A stretch of DNA of 64,000 nucleotides from Prado023 sp963747335 (GTDB lineage: Bacteria > Actinomycetota > Actinomycetes > S36-B12 > CAIYMF01): positions 54,152-118,151 of the forward strand of contig CAVVEV010000009.1 in NCBI GenBank assembly GCA_963747335.1, written 5' to 3'. Below, piece by piece: positions 16,191-25,700 of this stretch (positions within the stretch are counted from its first letter, which is position 1; every line of letters starts with the position of its first letter). Below the pieces are notes generated by a model that saw nothing but the letters and a program-made list of their open reading frames with translations, was not told the DNA's origin and made no database searches. The position numbers were made by a program, and so were the translations under genes.

Positions 16191-18677
16191 ATGAGCACCA
16201 GCCCGACGGAGACCGCCGAGACCCGTGAGGGGTTTGACCCCACCGCCCTGCAGGACAAGTGGCTGGAGGTGTGGGACCGCCTCGCGCCGTTCCGCTCCGG
16301 CCGTCCGGACGACGACCGCCCGCGCAAGTACGTGCTCGACATGTTCCCGTACCCGTCGGGTGACCTGCACATGGGCCACGCGGAGGCCTATGCCCTGGGA
16401 GACGTCCTGGCGCGCTACTGGGTCCAGCGGGGCTTCAACGTGCTGCATCCCATCGGCTGGGACGCCTTCGGCCTGCCCGCGGAGAACGCGGCGATCAAGA
16501 ACAGCGCCGACCCGCGGGCGTGGACCTACGAGAACATCGCCACCCAGAAGGAGTCGATGCGCCGCTACGGCTGCTCGTTCGACTGGGACCGCGTGCTCAA
16601 CACCTGTGACCCGGAGTTCTACCAGTGGAACCAGTGGTTCTTCCTGAAGATGTTCGAGCGCGGCCTGGCCTACCGCAAGGCCAGCGCGGTCAACTGGTGC
16701 CCGAGCTGCCAGACGGTGCTGGCCAACGAGCAGGTCGTCGGCGGCCTGTGCGAGCGCTGCGACTCCGTGGTCACCAAGAAGAAGCTGACCCAGTGGTACC
16801 TGAAGATCACCGACTACGCCGATCGGCTGCTCGACGACATGTCCCTGCTCGAGGGTCAGTGGCCGGACAAGGTCCTGCATATGCAGCGCAACTGGATCGG
16901 GCGATCCACGGGTGCTGAGGTCCAGTTCGCGATCGAGGGCCGCGACGAGCCCGTGACGGTCTACACGACCCGGCCGGACACCCTGTTCGGCGCCACGTTC
17001 TTCGTCGTCGCCGCGGACTCCGACCTGGCTGCCGAGCTGGCGGCCGGCACCGAGGCCGAGGCGGAGTTCGCCGAGTACCTGGTGGCCACCAAGCAGGAGA
17101 CCGACATCGACCGGATGGCCAGCGACCGCCCCAAGACGGGGGTGTTCCTCACCCGGTACGCGATCAACCCGGTCAACGACGAACGGCTGCCGATCTACGC
17201 CTCCGACTACGTCCTGGCCGACTACGGCACGGGCGCGATCATGGCCGTCCCCGCGCACGACCAGCGGGACCTGGACTTCGCGCGCACCTTCGACCTGCCG
17301 GTGCGGGTGGTCGTCGCGTCCGACACGGATCCGTTGCAGACCGGCGTGGCCACCGCCGACGACGGCGCGCACATCAACTCCGGCCCGCTGGACGGCCTGG
17401 ACAAGGACGCCGCGATCGCCCGGATGATCCAGTGGCTCGACGAGCAGGGTCGCGGGAAGGCTGCGGTCAACTACCGCCTGCGCGACTGGCTGATCAGCCG
17501 GCAGCGCTTCTGGGGCACGCCTATCCCGATCATCCACTGCCCCGCCTGTGGCGAGGTGCCGGTCCCCGAGGACCAGCTGCCCGTGGAGCTGCCCAGCGCC
17601 GAGGGCCTTGACCTCAAGCCCAAGGGGACCTCGCCGCTGGGGGCCCTGGACGAGTGGTCGATCGTGGACTGCCCGCGGTGCGGTGGCCCGGCCCGCCGGG
17701 ATCCCGACACGATGGACACGTTCGTCGACTCCTCGTGGTACTTCCTGCGCTACCTGGACCCCGCCAAGACTGATGGGCCATTCGACACGACGCAGGCCAA
17801 TGCGTGGCTGCCGATCGACCAGTACGTCGGCGGCGTGACCCACGCGATCCTGCACCTGCTGTACGCGCGGTTCTTCACCAAGGTCATCCACGACATGGGC
17901 ATGCTCGATGCCGTCGAGCCCTTCACCCGCCTGCTCAACCAGGGCATGGTCCAGATGGACGGCTCGGCGATGAGCAAGTCGCGTGGGAACCTCGTGCGGC
18001 TCTCCGATGAGCTGGCCGTGCACGGTGTGGACGCCGTGCGCCTGACGATGGTGTTCGCCGGCCCGCCGGAGGACGACATCGACTGGGCCGACGTCTCGCC
18101 CAGCGGGTCCAAGAAGTTCCTGGCCCGGGCGTGGCGGCTGTCCGGCGACGTCGCCAGCGCGCCGGGCACCGACCCCTCCGGGGGAGACCTGGCCCTGCGT
18201 CGGATGACCCATCGATCGGTCCACGACGCGGCGCTCGCCGTCGAGACCTATCGGTTCAACGTGGCCGTCGCCCGGACGATGGAGCTGGTCAACGCCGCGC
18301 GCAAGGCGATCGACTCGGGCGTGGGACCGGCCGACCCGGCGGTCCGCGAGGCTGCCGAGGCCGTGGCGATCATGCTCTCGCTCGTGGCCCCGTACACGGC
18401 GGAGGAGATGTGGGCGCGTCTGGGTCATGAGCCGTCCGTGGCGCTGGCCGGGTGGCCGACGGTGGACCCGGACCTGCTGGTCCAGGAGTCGGTGACTTGT
18501 GTCGTGCAGATCGCCGGCAAGGTGCGCGAGCGCCTCGAGGTGGCCCCGGACATCTCCGAGGCGGAGCTGCGCGCCCTCGCGCTGGCCACGCCCGCAGTGG
18601 TCGCGGCAGTCGGGGACCGCGAGCCCCGCGCCGTGATCGTGCGCGCGCCGAAGCTCGTCAACGTCGTCCCCGGCTGA
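16191..18677 (+). CDS. leuS: Leucyl-tRNA synthetase
   Basis: This 828-residue class I synthetase attaches leucine to tRNA-Leu. The HIGH motif appears as HMGH in GDLHMGHAEAY (about residue 60) and the KMSKS motif as AMSKSRGN (about 592). The editing (CP1) domain lies in between, including the conserved TTRPDTLFGATF and GTGAIMAVPAHDQRD segments. Zinc-type cysteine pairs occur near residues 175-190. The length is typical of the bacterial enzyme. The start at 16191 is fixed by the -10 box eight bases upstream and the lack of a leader. Confidence 0.97.
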   Translation: MSTSPTETAETREGFDPTALQDKWLEVWDRLAPFRSGRPDDDRPRKYVLDMFPYPSGDLHMGHAEAYALGDVLARYWVQRGFNVLHPIGWDAFGLPAENAAIKNSADPRAWTYENIATQKESMRRYGCSFDWDRVLNTCDPEFYQWNQWFFLKMFERGLAYRKASAVNWCPSCQTVLANEQVVGGLCERCDSVVTKKKLTQWYLKITDYADRLLDDMSLLEGQWPDKVLHMQRNWIGRSTGAEVQFAIEGRDEPVTVYTTRPDTLFGATFFVVAADSDLAAELAAGTEAEAEFAEYLVATKQETDIDRMASDRPKTGVFLTRYAINPVNDERLPIYASDYVLADYGTGAIMAVPAHDQRDLDFARTFDLPVRVVVASDTDPLQTGVATADDGAHINSGPLDGLDKDAAIARMIQWLDEQGRGKAAVNYRLRDWLISRQRFWGTPIPIIHCPACGEVPVPEDQLPVELPSAEGLDLKPKGTSPLGALDEWSIVDCPRCGGPARRDPDTMDTFVDSSWYFLRYLDPAKTDGPFDTTQANAWLPIDQYVGGVTHAILHLLYARFFTKVIHDMGMLDAVEPFTRLLNQGMVQMDGSAMSKSRGNLVRLSDELAVHGVDAVRLTMVFAGPPEDDIDWADVSPSGSKKFLARAWRLSGDVASAPGTDPSGGDLALRRMTHRSVHDAALAVETYRFNVAVARTMELVNAARKAIDSGVGPADPAVREAAEAVAIMLSLVAPYTAEEMWARLGHEPSVALAGWPTVDPDLLVQESVTCVVQIAGKVRERLEVAPDISEAELRALALATPAVVAAVGDREPRAVIVRAPKLVNVVPG

Positions 18678-18687
18678 TCGGCGCGTG

Positions 18688-18732
18688 GGTGTGTATGGAA
18701 TCGACCATCCGATGGTCGATTCCGTACACACC
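18688..18732. terminator. Near-perfect 22-base inverted repeat after leuS
   Basis: The arms 18688-18709 and 18711-18732 (core ggaatcgaccatc / gatggtcgattcc) differ at one position and are separated by one base. The likely role is a leuS terminator without a T-tract. Because it lies just upstream of the degV -10 box, a dyad operator bound by a dimeric regulator is the alternative. Confidence 0.6.
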
Positions 18733-18754
18733 AACACCCAGGCCCTTCAGCGCG

Positions 18755-18760
18755 TAGCCT
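18755..18760 (+). promoter_or_regulatory. -10 element for the DegV gene, probably leaderless
   Basis: TAGCCT ends eight bases before ATG 18769. It follows the leuS inverted repeat by 22 bases. Confidence 0.55.
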
Positions 18761-18768
18761 GATCGTCC

Positions 18769-19602
18769 ATGAACGTGGCGATCGTCTCCGACTCGACCGG
18801 CTACCTCACTGAGGAGCTCACACCTCCAGGGCTGACCATCGTCCCGGTGGCGATCATCCTCGAGGGCAAGTCCTACGACGAGGGCACCGAGATCACCCTC
18901 ACCGAGGTGGCCGACGCCCTGCGGCGCAAGGCCGCGGTGTCGACCTCCAGGCCGGCCCCGGCACGGTTCGCTGAGGAGTACGCGCGGCTCGCCGAGCAGG
19001 GCTATGACCACATCGTGAGCGTGCATCTCTCCGGGGACATGTCCGGCACCTATGACGCCGCCCGGATCGCGGCACGCGAGGCCAGCGTCCCCGTGATGGT
19101 CGTGGACTCGCGCACCGTCGGGACCGCCCTGGGCTTCGCGGCCCGATCGGCCGCCCAGGTCATCGCCGCCGGGGGCAGCGCCGACGAGGCGGCCGCGGCA
19201 GCGACGCGCAGGGCGGCGGCCTCGCGCACGTGGATCGTCGTCGACAGCCTCGACCAGCTGCGCCGCGGTGGGCGGATCGGCGCCGCCCAGGCCCTGCTCG
19301 GCAACGCCCTGATGGTCAAGCCGATCCTGCAGATCACCGACGGCGCCATCTCGCCACTGGAGAAGCAGCGCACGATGGGCCGGGCGGTGGCCCGCATGGC
19401 CGAGATCGCATGCGAGTACGCGGGCTCGGCCCCGGCCGATGTCGTGGTGCAGCACTGCGCCGCCCCGGACCGAGCAGACGACCTCGCCGGGGCGTTGCGC
19501 GATGCGCTGCCGGCCGCCGACGTGCACGTGGTCGAGGTGGGTGCGGTGATCAGCGCGCATGTGGGTCTGGGCACCATCTCCGTGGCGGTGTGCCCCCGAT
19601 GA
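18769..19602 (+). CDS. DegV family fatty-acid-binding protein
   Basis: This 277-residue DegV protein belongs to a family (also called FakB) that binds a fatty acid and presents it to a kinase for incorporation into phospholipid. The N-terminal VSDSTGYL and the STSRPAPARFAEEY segment are the conserved ligand-binding loops. The motif RGGRIG occurs near residue 166. No FakA-type kinase gene is visible in the window. The stop overlaps the ATG of plsY, which makes acylglycerol phosphate, so the pairing supports a lipid role. Confidence 0.9.
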   Translation: MNVAIVSDSTGYLTEELTPPGLTIVPVAIILEGKSYDEGTEITLTEVADALRRKAAVSTSRPAPARFAEEYARLAEQGYDHIVSVHLSGDMSGTYDAARIAAREASVPVMVVDSRTVGTALGFAARSAAQVIAAGGSADEAAAAATRRAAASRTWIVVDSLDQLRRGGRIGAAQALLGNALMVKPILQITDGAISPLEKQRTMGRAVARMAEIACEYAGSAPADVVVQHCAAPDRADDLAGALRDALPAADVHVVEVGAVISAHVGLGTISVAVCPR

Positions 19603-20237
19603 GCGGGGTGACCTGGCCCGCGGTGGGTGGCGTCAACTGGGGCGCCGTGGTGGTGGCGGGCGCTGCCAGCTACGCGCTCGGTTCGCTGAGCCCGGCGGCC
19701 GCGGCGGCGCGCCTGCGTGGGGTCGACCTGCGCGGCAGTGGCTCGGGCAACCCAGGAGCCACCAATGCCGCACGCGCCATGGGCGTGAAGGTCGGGGTGG
19801 TTGTCGGCGTCCTGGACGTGGCCAAGGGGTTCGCGCCGGTCATGTTCTTCAATCAGTACGGGGAGCCCTGCGGCGAGGTGGCCGGCATCGCCGCCGTCCT
19901 CGGCCATGTCACCTCGCCCCTGCTCAAGGGCAAGGGTGGCAAGGGCGTGGCGACCTCGTTGGGTGCCATCCTCGCGATCGAGCCACTATGGGCGGTGCCC
20001 GTCCTCGTCGGCTTCGGCGCCACCGCGGGACTGACCCGCCAGGTGGGCATCGGCTCCGTCGTGGGGTCGCTCACGCTCGTCCCCACGTCGTTCGTCATCT
20101 GGCGTGGATGGGCTGGCGTCGGCTTCGCCGCCGGGATGTCGGCACTGGTCGTCCATCGCCACCGGAGGAACATCCGGTCGTTCGTGGCCTCCCTCCGCGA
20201 CTCCGGCTCGGGGGCGCCCGAGGTCGTCCCCGTCTGA
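19599..20237 (+). CDS. plsY: Glycerol-3-phosphate acyltransferase PlsY
   Basis: This 212-residue integral membrane enzyme transfers an acyl group from acyl phosphate to glycerol 3-phosphate. The PlsY signature GSGNPGATNAARAMG is intact near residue 50. The conserved KGKGGKGVATSLG segment near residue 110 and about five to six hydrophobic segments are present. ATG 19599 overlaps the degV stop, so DegV and PlsY are probably made together. It is followed by 220 bases without a gene, then comEA. Confidence 0.92.
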   Translation: MSGVTWPAVGGVNWGAVVVAGAASYALGSLSPAAAAARLRGVDLRGSGSGNPGATNAARAMGVKVGVVVGVLDVAKGFAPVMFFNQYGEPCGEVAGIAAVLGHVTSPLLKGKGGKGVATSLGAILAIEPLWAVPVLVGFGATAGLTRQVGIGSVVGSLTLVPTSFVIWRGWAGVGFAAGMSALVVHRHRRNIRSFVASLRDSGSGAPEVVPV

Positions 20238-20444
20238 GGCTGACGGTCGGTGAACTGCGCGGCTCACCGCCACGCCGCCTCCGTCCGCTGACCCATGGTG
20301 GGTGCGTTGCCTCCAGGCACCCACGCTGCATGGATCGCGTCCGGGGGGTCGTGGACCCGCCCTCCCCCGGGGGCTGGAACGATGGTGATTCGCGGGCTGT
20401 CCACAGATCGGCTGCGACGGGTTCACGGACGGGGAACTGCGTCC

Positions 20445-20450
20445 TAGCGT
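20445..20450 (+). promoter_or_regulatory. -10 element for comEA, probably leaderless
   Basis: TAGCGT ends seven bases before GTG 20458. The lipoprotein gene at 33032 has the same hexamer at nearly the same distance. Confidence 0.55.
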
Positions 20451-20457
20451 CGCATGC

Positions 20458-21327
20458 GTGAGCCGCACCCAGGACCTCGTCCTCGCCCGCCTGCGCCTCA
20501 TCGCCCAGCGCTGGCAGGTCGGAGCGCCAGGTCACGGGGATGTGCAGCGCTTGCGCCGGCCGGGCGGCTGGGGCGGCTCGGATGAGGACACCGTCGCGCC
20601 GGAGGGGGTCGACCAGCCTGGATCGGGGCGTTCGTGGGAGCTGACGGGCGGCGAACCGGATGCGCCGGAGGAGGATCCGCTGGTGCTGGATCTGATGGGC
20701 GAGGACCCGCCGGGGCCGCCGTGGCCGGTGTTGGGCGTGTGGGCTCGGCTCGTCGGAGTCCTGGTGGTCGTCGTCGCGATCGGCGGGGCGGCTGTGCTCG
20801 TGACGTCCTGGCCGCGGGAGCGCCCTGCGGCGGTGGCCCCGGAGGCTGTGGCCCCCACAGATCTCTTCGCCGACCCATTCCCAGCCTCCTCCCCGTCGCC
20901 CGCACCCTCGGTGATGGTCCATGTCGTCGGGGAGGTCCGCGATCCCGGAGTCGTGGAGCTGCCCGCCGGCTCCCGGGTGGTGGACGCGGTCCGGGCCGCA
21001 GGTGGGCTGCGACGGGGTGGCGGGCTCGGGGGTACCAACCTCGCCCGGGTGCTTGCCGACGGGGAGCGGATCGAGGTGGGCGGGCAGGAGGCTGCCGAAG
21101 CCGGGGGGGTGAGGGCATCGGCCGGGGGGTCGGGCGCCCTGCTCGACCTCAACACGGCCACAGCCGAGCAGCTGGACGCGCTGCCGGGGATCGGGCCGGT
21201 CACGGCGGCGAAGATCCTCGCATGGCGATCGACGCACACCCGGTTCAGCGTCGTCGACGAGCTGGCGGAGGTCCCGGGGATCGGACCCAAGACGCTTGCG
21301 GACCTGCGACCCCTCGTCCGTGTCTGA
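20458..21327 (+). CDS. comEA: ComEA family DNA-binding membrane protein
   Basis: This 289-residue DNA-uptake receptor has a cytoplasmic, charged N-terminus and one transmembrane helix (about 98-118). A Pro/Ser linker follows, then an SLBB domain (about 155-215) and a C-terminal helix-hairpin-helix pair (about 225-289). The two hairpin signatures, ALPGIGPVTAAKI and EVPGIGPKTLADL, are clear and are known to bind double-stranded DNA. The comEC gene overlaps its end. No other competence pilus genes are in the window. Confidence 0.92.
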   Translation: MSRTQDLVLARLRLIAQRWQVGAPGHGDVQRLRRPGGWGGSDEDTVAPEGVDQPGSGRSWELTGGEPDAPEEDPLVLDLMGEDPPGPPWPVLGVWARLVGVLVVVVAIGGAAVLVTSWPRERPAAVAPEAVAPTDLFADPFPASSPSPAPSVMVHVVGEVRDPGVVELPAGSRVVDAVRAAGGLRRGGGLGGTNLARVLADGERIEVGGQEAAEAGGVRASAGGSGALLDLNTATAEQLDALPGIGPVTAAKILAWRSTHTRFSVVDELAEVPGIGPKTLADLRPLVRV

Positions 21328-23932
21328 CCAGCGCGATGGCGTGGATACGGACGCCGGTGTCGCCGCCGGCCCTCCGCCTCCTGCAGGCCGTTCGGCTGCT
21401 GAGGACCGGCCGGCTGCCAGTGACCCTCCGTCCGCCGCCGATCCCACCAGGCCCGACCTGCGGTTGGCACCCTTCGTGGGTTCTCTCTGGTTGGGGGAGG
21501 CGCTGGTCCTCCTGGCTCGTCCGTCGAGACCTGGCCTCTGGGTGGTCGGTGCGGCAGTACTGATCGTCGTGGGCCTGGTGGGCTCGGCCAGGGTTGTCGG
21601 GCGACGGTCGGGCACGGGGAGTCCGCGCGGCCCTGCGCAGTCACACAGGAGGTCACCCGGCCCAGCGCCCCGCGGCGGAGCGCACCTCAGTCGACCGCAC
21701 CGTCGACCGCACCGTCGGCGGCCCCGCGGATCGCGGACCAGCGGCGGCAGCCCGCGCAGCGTAGCCCTGCTCATCGCGGTCTGTGGGCTCGGCCTGGGCA
21801 TCGCGGTGGGCGCAGTCCACCTCGCGCGCCTGCACCCCGCCGTCCTGGAGCTGACTGCCCACGAGGGAGCCGTGGTCCGGGCCGAGGCCACCATCACCGG
21901 CGACCCGAGGGCGCACCTCCCGGCCGACGACGGCGGTCGCCCCATGGCACCCAGCTGGTCGGTGCCCGCGAGGATGAGCCGAGTCATCGTGCGGGGACGC
22001 ACCTACTCCGTCCGCGCTCCCGTGCTGCTCCGGGGTGACAACGTGCGCGGCCTGCGCTACGGATCACGGATCACCCTCTCGGCTCGGGCGCGGGACTCGT
22101 GGTCACCGGAGGTCCAGTCACTGACCTTGCAGGTGCTGGGCCCGGTGCAGGTCCGGTCGCCGCCGGGGCCGATCGCCCGGGCCACGACACGGGTCCGGGA
22201 CGCCTTCCGAGAAGCCTGCGCCGGGCTGCCGGCGGACGCCGGCGCGCTCCTGCTCGGGCTGGCGGTCGGGGACGAGTCCACGCTGCCGCCTGACCTCGAT
22301 GCGGCCATGGTCCGCGCGGGCCTGGCACACCTGACGGCTGTGAGCGGGTCGAACACGTCACTCGTGGTCGCGATCGCGATGTCGGCCGTGGTGGGGCTGG
22401 GTCTGGGCTGGCGCGCGCGGGTCCTCACATGCCTGGTGGTGCTGTCGGGCTACGTGATGCTGGTCAGGCCCCAACCCAGTGTGCTGCGTGCCGGCGCGAT
22501 GGGAGTGGTCGCCCTCGTCGCCCTGTCGACGGGCGGTCGCCGACGCGGACCTCCCGCGCTGCTCGCCTCGGCCCTGGTCCTCCTGCTGGTCCTTCCGCAG
22601 TTCGCGCTGTCGTTGGGGTTCGCCCTGTCGTTCGCCGCGACCGCGGGGCTGCTCGTCCTGGGACCGCCGATCGCTGATCGCCTGGGCCGCTGGCCCGTGA
22701 GCTCGTGGATCCCCGAGGCGGTTCGTGCCGCGCTGGCGGTCGCCGCCGCTGCGCACCTGGCGACCCTGCCGCTCGCGATCCTGATGGGGAACGGCGCGAG
22801 CCTCGTCGCCCTGCCCGCGAACGTGCTGGTGACCCCGCTGGTGCCGTTCGCCACCGTCCTGGGGCTGGCCGCCGCGCTGATCGCCCCGATCGCACCCGCA
22901 CCCGCGGCGCTCATCGCCACGATCGCCTCGCCGTCGACCGCGGCGATCGCCTGGGTCGCCCGGGTGTCCTCGGACCTGCCTTTCGGGGTGCTCGACCTGC
23001 CCGCCGGACTGGTCGGCGCCCTCGGCTCCACAACGGTCCTCGTGCTCGTCATGACGGCTTCGGCCCGCGGATGGCGGCCCTGGCGCGACCGGAGGCTCAC
23101 GCTGGGGCTGGCCCTCACCGTTGCTGTCGCGCTGGTTGTCGTGCACGGCCGCGATGCCCGCTGGCCACCGCCGGACTGGGCGGTGCTGGCCTGCGACGTC
23201 GGCCAGGGCGACGGCCTCCTGATCAGGGCCCCTGGGGCTGACCAGGCGCTCCTGGTCGATGCCGGTCCCGATGCTGGCCGGATCGCCGGCTGCCTGGACG
23301 ACTCCGGCGTCGAGCGCCTCGCGGTGCTCGTCACGCACTTCCACGCCGACCACATCGACGGGCTGTCAGCGGTCCTCGGCCGGTGGCCTGTGTCGGTGGT
23401 CCTGACCACGCCGGTTCCCGAGCCTGCTGGAGGCGCCTGGCAGGTGGTCGACCAGGCGCGTGCTGCCGGTGTCCCCGTCCATCTCGTTCGAGCGCAGGAC
23501 CAACTGGTCGTCGCGGGCGTGGCGCTCGACGTCCTGTGGCCCGCGCGGGTGATGGACCAGTCACCGGCGAACAACGCCAGCGTCGTCGCAGTCGCGGAGG
23601 TGTCGTCGTCCACTGGGCCGATCCGCGTCCTGCTGACGGGGGACGTCGAGCCTGAGGCCCAATCCGTGGTGATGGCCCAGCCGCCGCCGGAGGCGCAGGT
23701 GGTCAAGGTCCCCCACCATGGGTCGCGCTACCAGGTGCCCCGGTTCGCGCAGTGGTCCGGAGCACGGATCGCCCTGTTCTCGGTGGGCCAGGACAACGAC
23801 TACGGCCACCCGAGCGAAGCAACGCTGCACCAGTACCGGGGTGCCGGCGCGCGCATCGGTCGCACGGACCAGCAGGGCGACCTCGCGGTGGTCCCGGTCG
23901 CCGGTGGGCTCGCACTTGTCGTCCGCCGGTGA
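21320..23932 (+). CDS. comEC: ComEC/Rec2 family competence protein
   Basis: This protein of about 870 residues should form the channel for transformation DNA in the membrane. The N-terminal part has two transmembrane segments and an OB-like region. The central Competence domain has the signature VSGSNTSLVVA and many hydrophobic helices. The C-terminal metallo-beta-lactamase-like domain has the HFHADHIDG motif, a likely nuclease active site. GTG 21320, which overlaps the comEA stop, is chosen; a TTG at 21296 is the alternative. The first 150 residues are rich in Arg and Pro and poorly conserved. Confidence 0.92.
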   Translation: MSDQRDGVDTDAGVAAGPPPPAGRSAAEDRPAASDPPSAADPTRPDLRLAPFVGSLWLGEALVLLARPSRPGLWVVGAAVLIVVGLVGSARVVGRRSGTGSPRGPAQSHRRSPGPAPRGGAHLSRPHRRPHRRRPRGSRTSGGSPRSVALLIAVCGLGLGIAVGAVHLARLHPAVLELTAHEGAVVRAEATITGDPRAHLPADDGGRPMAPSWSVPARMSRVIVRGRTYSVRAPVLLRGDNVRGLRYGSRITLSARARDSWSPEVQSLTLQVLGPVQVRSPPGPIARATTRVRDAFREACAGLPADAGALLLGLAVGDESTLPPDLDAAMVRAGLAHLTAVSGSNTSLVVAIAMSAVVGLGLGWRARVLTCLVVLSGYVMLVRPQPSVLRAGAMGVVALVALSTGGRRRGPPALLASALVLLLVLPQFALSLGFALSFAATAGLLVLGPPIADRLGRWPVSSWIPEAVRAALAVAAAAHLATLPLAILMGNGASLVALPANVLVTPLVPFATVLGLAAALIAPIAPAPAALIATIASPSTAAIAWVARVSSDLPFGVLDLPAGLVGALGSTTVLVLVMTASARGWRPWRDRRLTLGLALTVAVALVVVHGRDARWPPPDWAVLACDVGQGDGLLIRAPGADQALLVDAGPDAGRIAGCLDDSGVERLAVLVTHFHADHIDGLSAVLGRWPVSVVLTTPVPEPAGGAWQVVDQARAAGVPVHLVRAQDQLVVAGVALDVLWPARVMDQSPANNASVVAVAEVSSSTGPIRVLLTGDVEPEAQSVVMAQPPPEAQVVKVPHHGSRYQVPRFAQWSGARIALFSVGQDNDYGHPSEATLHQYRGAGARIGRTDQQGDLAVVPVAGGLALVVRR

Positions 23933-24021
23933 CCAGCGTGCGTGAACCGGATGCGTTGACCGGCAGTCGACGGGGCCGGCGCAGCGAGGCGTTGTCACCC
24001 CGGCGTGGGATGCTGACGCCG

Positions 24022-25089
24022 ATGAACCCGCCTGCGAAGACCGCCCCGGTGCCCACGTCGCCGGCCCCGCTCACGCTGCTGACCGGCTCCGAGCCGTTCC
24101 TGCTCAGCCGCGCGGTCTCACGCGTGGTCATCTCCGCCCGCGCGATCGATCCCGAGGCCGAGCGCCGCGATGTCGACGCCCAGTCGCCCGGTGCTGAGGG
24201 GGAGCTGCTCACTGCGCTGTCCCCCTCGCTGTTCGGGGGTGCGGCCGTGGTCGTGGTCTCCGGGCTCGCCGATGCCTCGGAGCAGGTCACCGCTGCCCTG
24301 AGGGCCGGCGTCCTGGACCTGCCGGAGGACACCTGGGTCGTGGCCCTGCACTCGGGTGAGCGCAACAAGAAGGCCCTGGAGGAGCTCAGGGCGCTGCAGG
24401 TACCCGGCGGGCTCGTCGAGGTGCCCTGCGCGAAGGTCAAGTCCGGGCGACCCACGCGCGAGCTCCTCGAGCAGGAGGCACGGCGCGCCGGGCGGCGGAT
24501 CACCTCAGACGGGGTGGACGCTCTGGTCATGGCGCTGGGGTCCGACATCGCCCTGCTCGTGGGCGCACTCGAGCAGCTGTTCGCGGACACCGCCGAGGAC
24601 CCCATCGATGCTGCCGAGGTGACAACGACGTTCGCTGGGGTGGCGGAGGTGAGCGGGTTCCAGCTGGCCGACGCCGTCTGGGAGGGTCGGGCGCTGCTGG
24701 CCCTGCAGCGGCTTCGCTGGGGCATGGTGAGCCAGACGATCTCCGGCGCCGGTGCCGTGGGCTCCCTGGCGGCTGGGTTGCGGGCGATGATCAAGGTCGC
24801 CGGCGCGCCGCGGGGGATGTCCGAGGCCGATGTCGCGCGGCTGGCGGGCGTTCCGCCGTTCAAGGTCCGCCTCCTGCGCTCAGCAGCCGCGAGCTGGGAG
24901 CCAGCACGCCTGGCCGAGGCGGTGAAGCATCTGGCCGGCGTCGACGCCCAGATGAAAGGTGGGCTTCGTCCCGGGGAGAGTCTGGAGCCGGCGCAGAAGG
25001 TGAGGGCACTCGAGGCGTTCGTGATCGACACTGTCGGGCTGCGTGAGCGTCCCTCAGCCAGCGGGAGGGGCGGCCCCACAGCCGGGTAG
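24022..25089 (+). CDS. holA: DNA polymerase III delta subunit
   Basis: This clamp-loader subunit of about 355 residues opens the beta clamp during replication. The N-terminal LLTGSEPFLLSRAV resembles the conserved TGxExFL motif of HolA. The central domain (SLFGGAAVVVV) and the C-terminal helical domain (FQLADAVWEGRALLALQRL) are typical. ATG 24010 is an alternative start four codons earlier; neither has a clear ribosome-binding site. It sits between comEC and rpsT, the usual actinobacterial order. Confidence 0.93.
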   Translation: MNPPAKTAPVPTSPAPLTLLTGSEPFLLSRAVSRVVISARAIDPEAERRDVDAQSPGAEGELLTALSPSLFGGAAVVVVSGLADASEQVTAALRAGVLDLPEDTWVVALHSGERNKKALEELRALQVPGGLVEVPCAKVKSGRPTRELLEQEARRAGRRITSDGVDALVMALGSDIALLVGALEQLFADTAEDPIDAAEVTTTFAGVAEVSGFQLADAVWEGRALLALQRLRWGMVSQTISGAGAVGSLAAGLRAMIKVAGAPRGMSEADVARLAGVPPFKVRLLRSAAASWEPARLAEAVKHLAGVDAQMKGGLRPGESLEPAQKVRALEAFVIDTVGLRERPSASGRGGPTAG

Positions 25090-25123
25090 ACGTCGGATTT
25101 GGCCAGCGGTGGGGGTAGTCCGG

Positions 25124-25129
25124 TATCCT
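25124..25129 (+). promoter_or_regulatory. -10 element for rpsT
   Basis: TATCCT would start transcription near 25136 and leave a leader of about 90 bases. A weak TTGGCC lies 19 bases upstream as a possible -35 box. Confidence 0.5.
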
Positions 25130-25227
25130 GAGTGTCTGCCCGCCGGCTCACGGCGGCCACAGACCGTGCGAAGGGCCCCAAGTGGGTCGATCGCGGCCCC
25201 CGGACCAGGAAGACGAAGGCTCATCAC

Positions 25228-25488
25228 GTGGCGAACATCAAGTCGCAGCTCAAGCGGATCAAGACCAACGAGAAGGCGCGCCAGCGCAACAAGGCTGTCA
25301 CGTCCAGCCTGAAGACCTCTGTCCGCCGTTTCCGTGAGGCCGTCCAGGCCGGCGACGTCGAGAAGGCCCAGGAGTACGCTCGCACCGCGTCCCGACAGCT
25401 CGACAAGGCCGCCAGCAAGGGCGTCATCCACCGGAACCAGGCCGCCAACCGCAAGTCGGCCATCCAGAAGCAGGCCGCGAGCCTCTAG
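25228..25488 (+). CDS. rpsT: 30S ribosomal protein S20
   Basis: This 86-residue, lysine- and arginine-rich helical protein binds the 5' domain of 16S rRNA. It starts at GTG 25228 with VANIKSQLKRIKTNEKARQRN, the standard S20 N-terminus. Upstream in-frame codons from 25132 belong to the leader. The gene has its own promoter and a terminator hairpin, so it is probably transcribed alone, as in many bacteria. Confidence 0.96.
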   Translation: MANIKSQLKRIKTNEKARQRNKAVTSSLKTSVRRFREAVQAGDVEKAQEYARTASRQLDKAASKGVIHRNQAANRKSAIQKQAASL

Positions 25489-25524
25489 TCGATCGACCGG
25501 GCCCGTCCCGGCCGGTCCGCGCCA

Positions 25525-25549
25525 GCGCCATCCGTCCCACGGGTGGCGC
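25525..25549 (+). terminator. Terminator hairpin of rpsT
   Basis: A 10-base stem (GCGCCATCCG with CGGGTGGCGC, one mismatch) has a five-base loop and is followed by TTCGCC. Confidence 0.6.
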
Positions 25550-25646
25550 TTCGCCATGTCCGGGGCGCCTGTGAACACCTAGGGGTACCTGCGCGCCTGG
25601 GCCTGCCGCAGCCCTCGTGCCCGGGACTCAGCCCGACGACCGCGGC

Positions 25647-25652
25647 TATGGT
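25647..25652 (+). promoter_or_regulatory. Candidate -10 element for the 265-residue membrane protein gene
   Basis: TATGGT would start an mRNA near 25659, leaving a leader of about 42 bases with a GGGAGGTG ribosome-binding site at 25689-25696. Confidence 0.4.
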
Positions 25653-25700
25653 GGCAGCAGAGCCCCCGGCTGGTGGGGCGCGGAATCCGGGAGGTGCCAC

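Noticed and set aside
20095..22002. A 635-codon minus-strand frame across plsY, comEA and comEC
   Set aside because: It crosses three well-supported genes on the opposite strand and has only Arg/Pro-rich low-complexity sequence.
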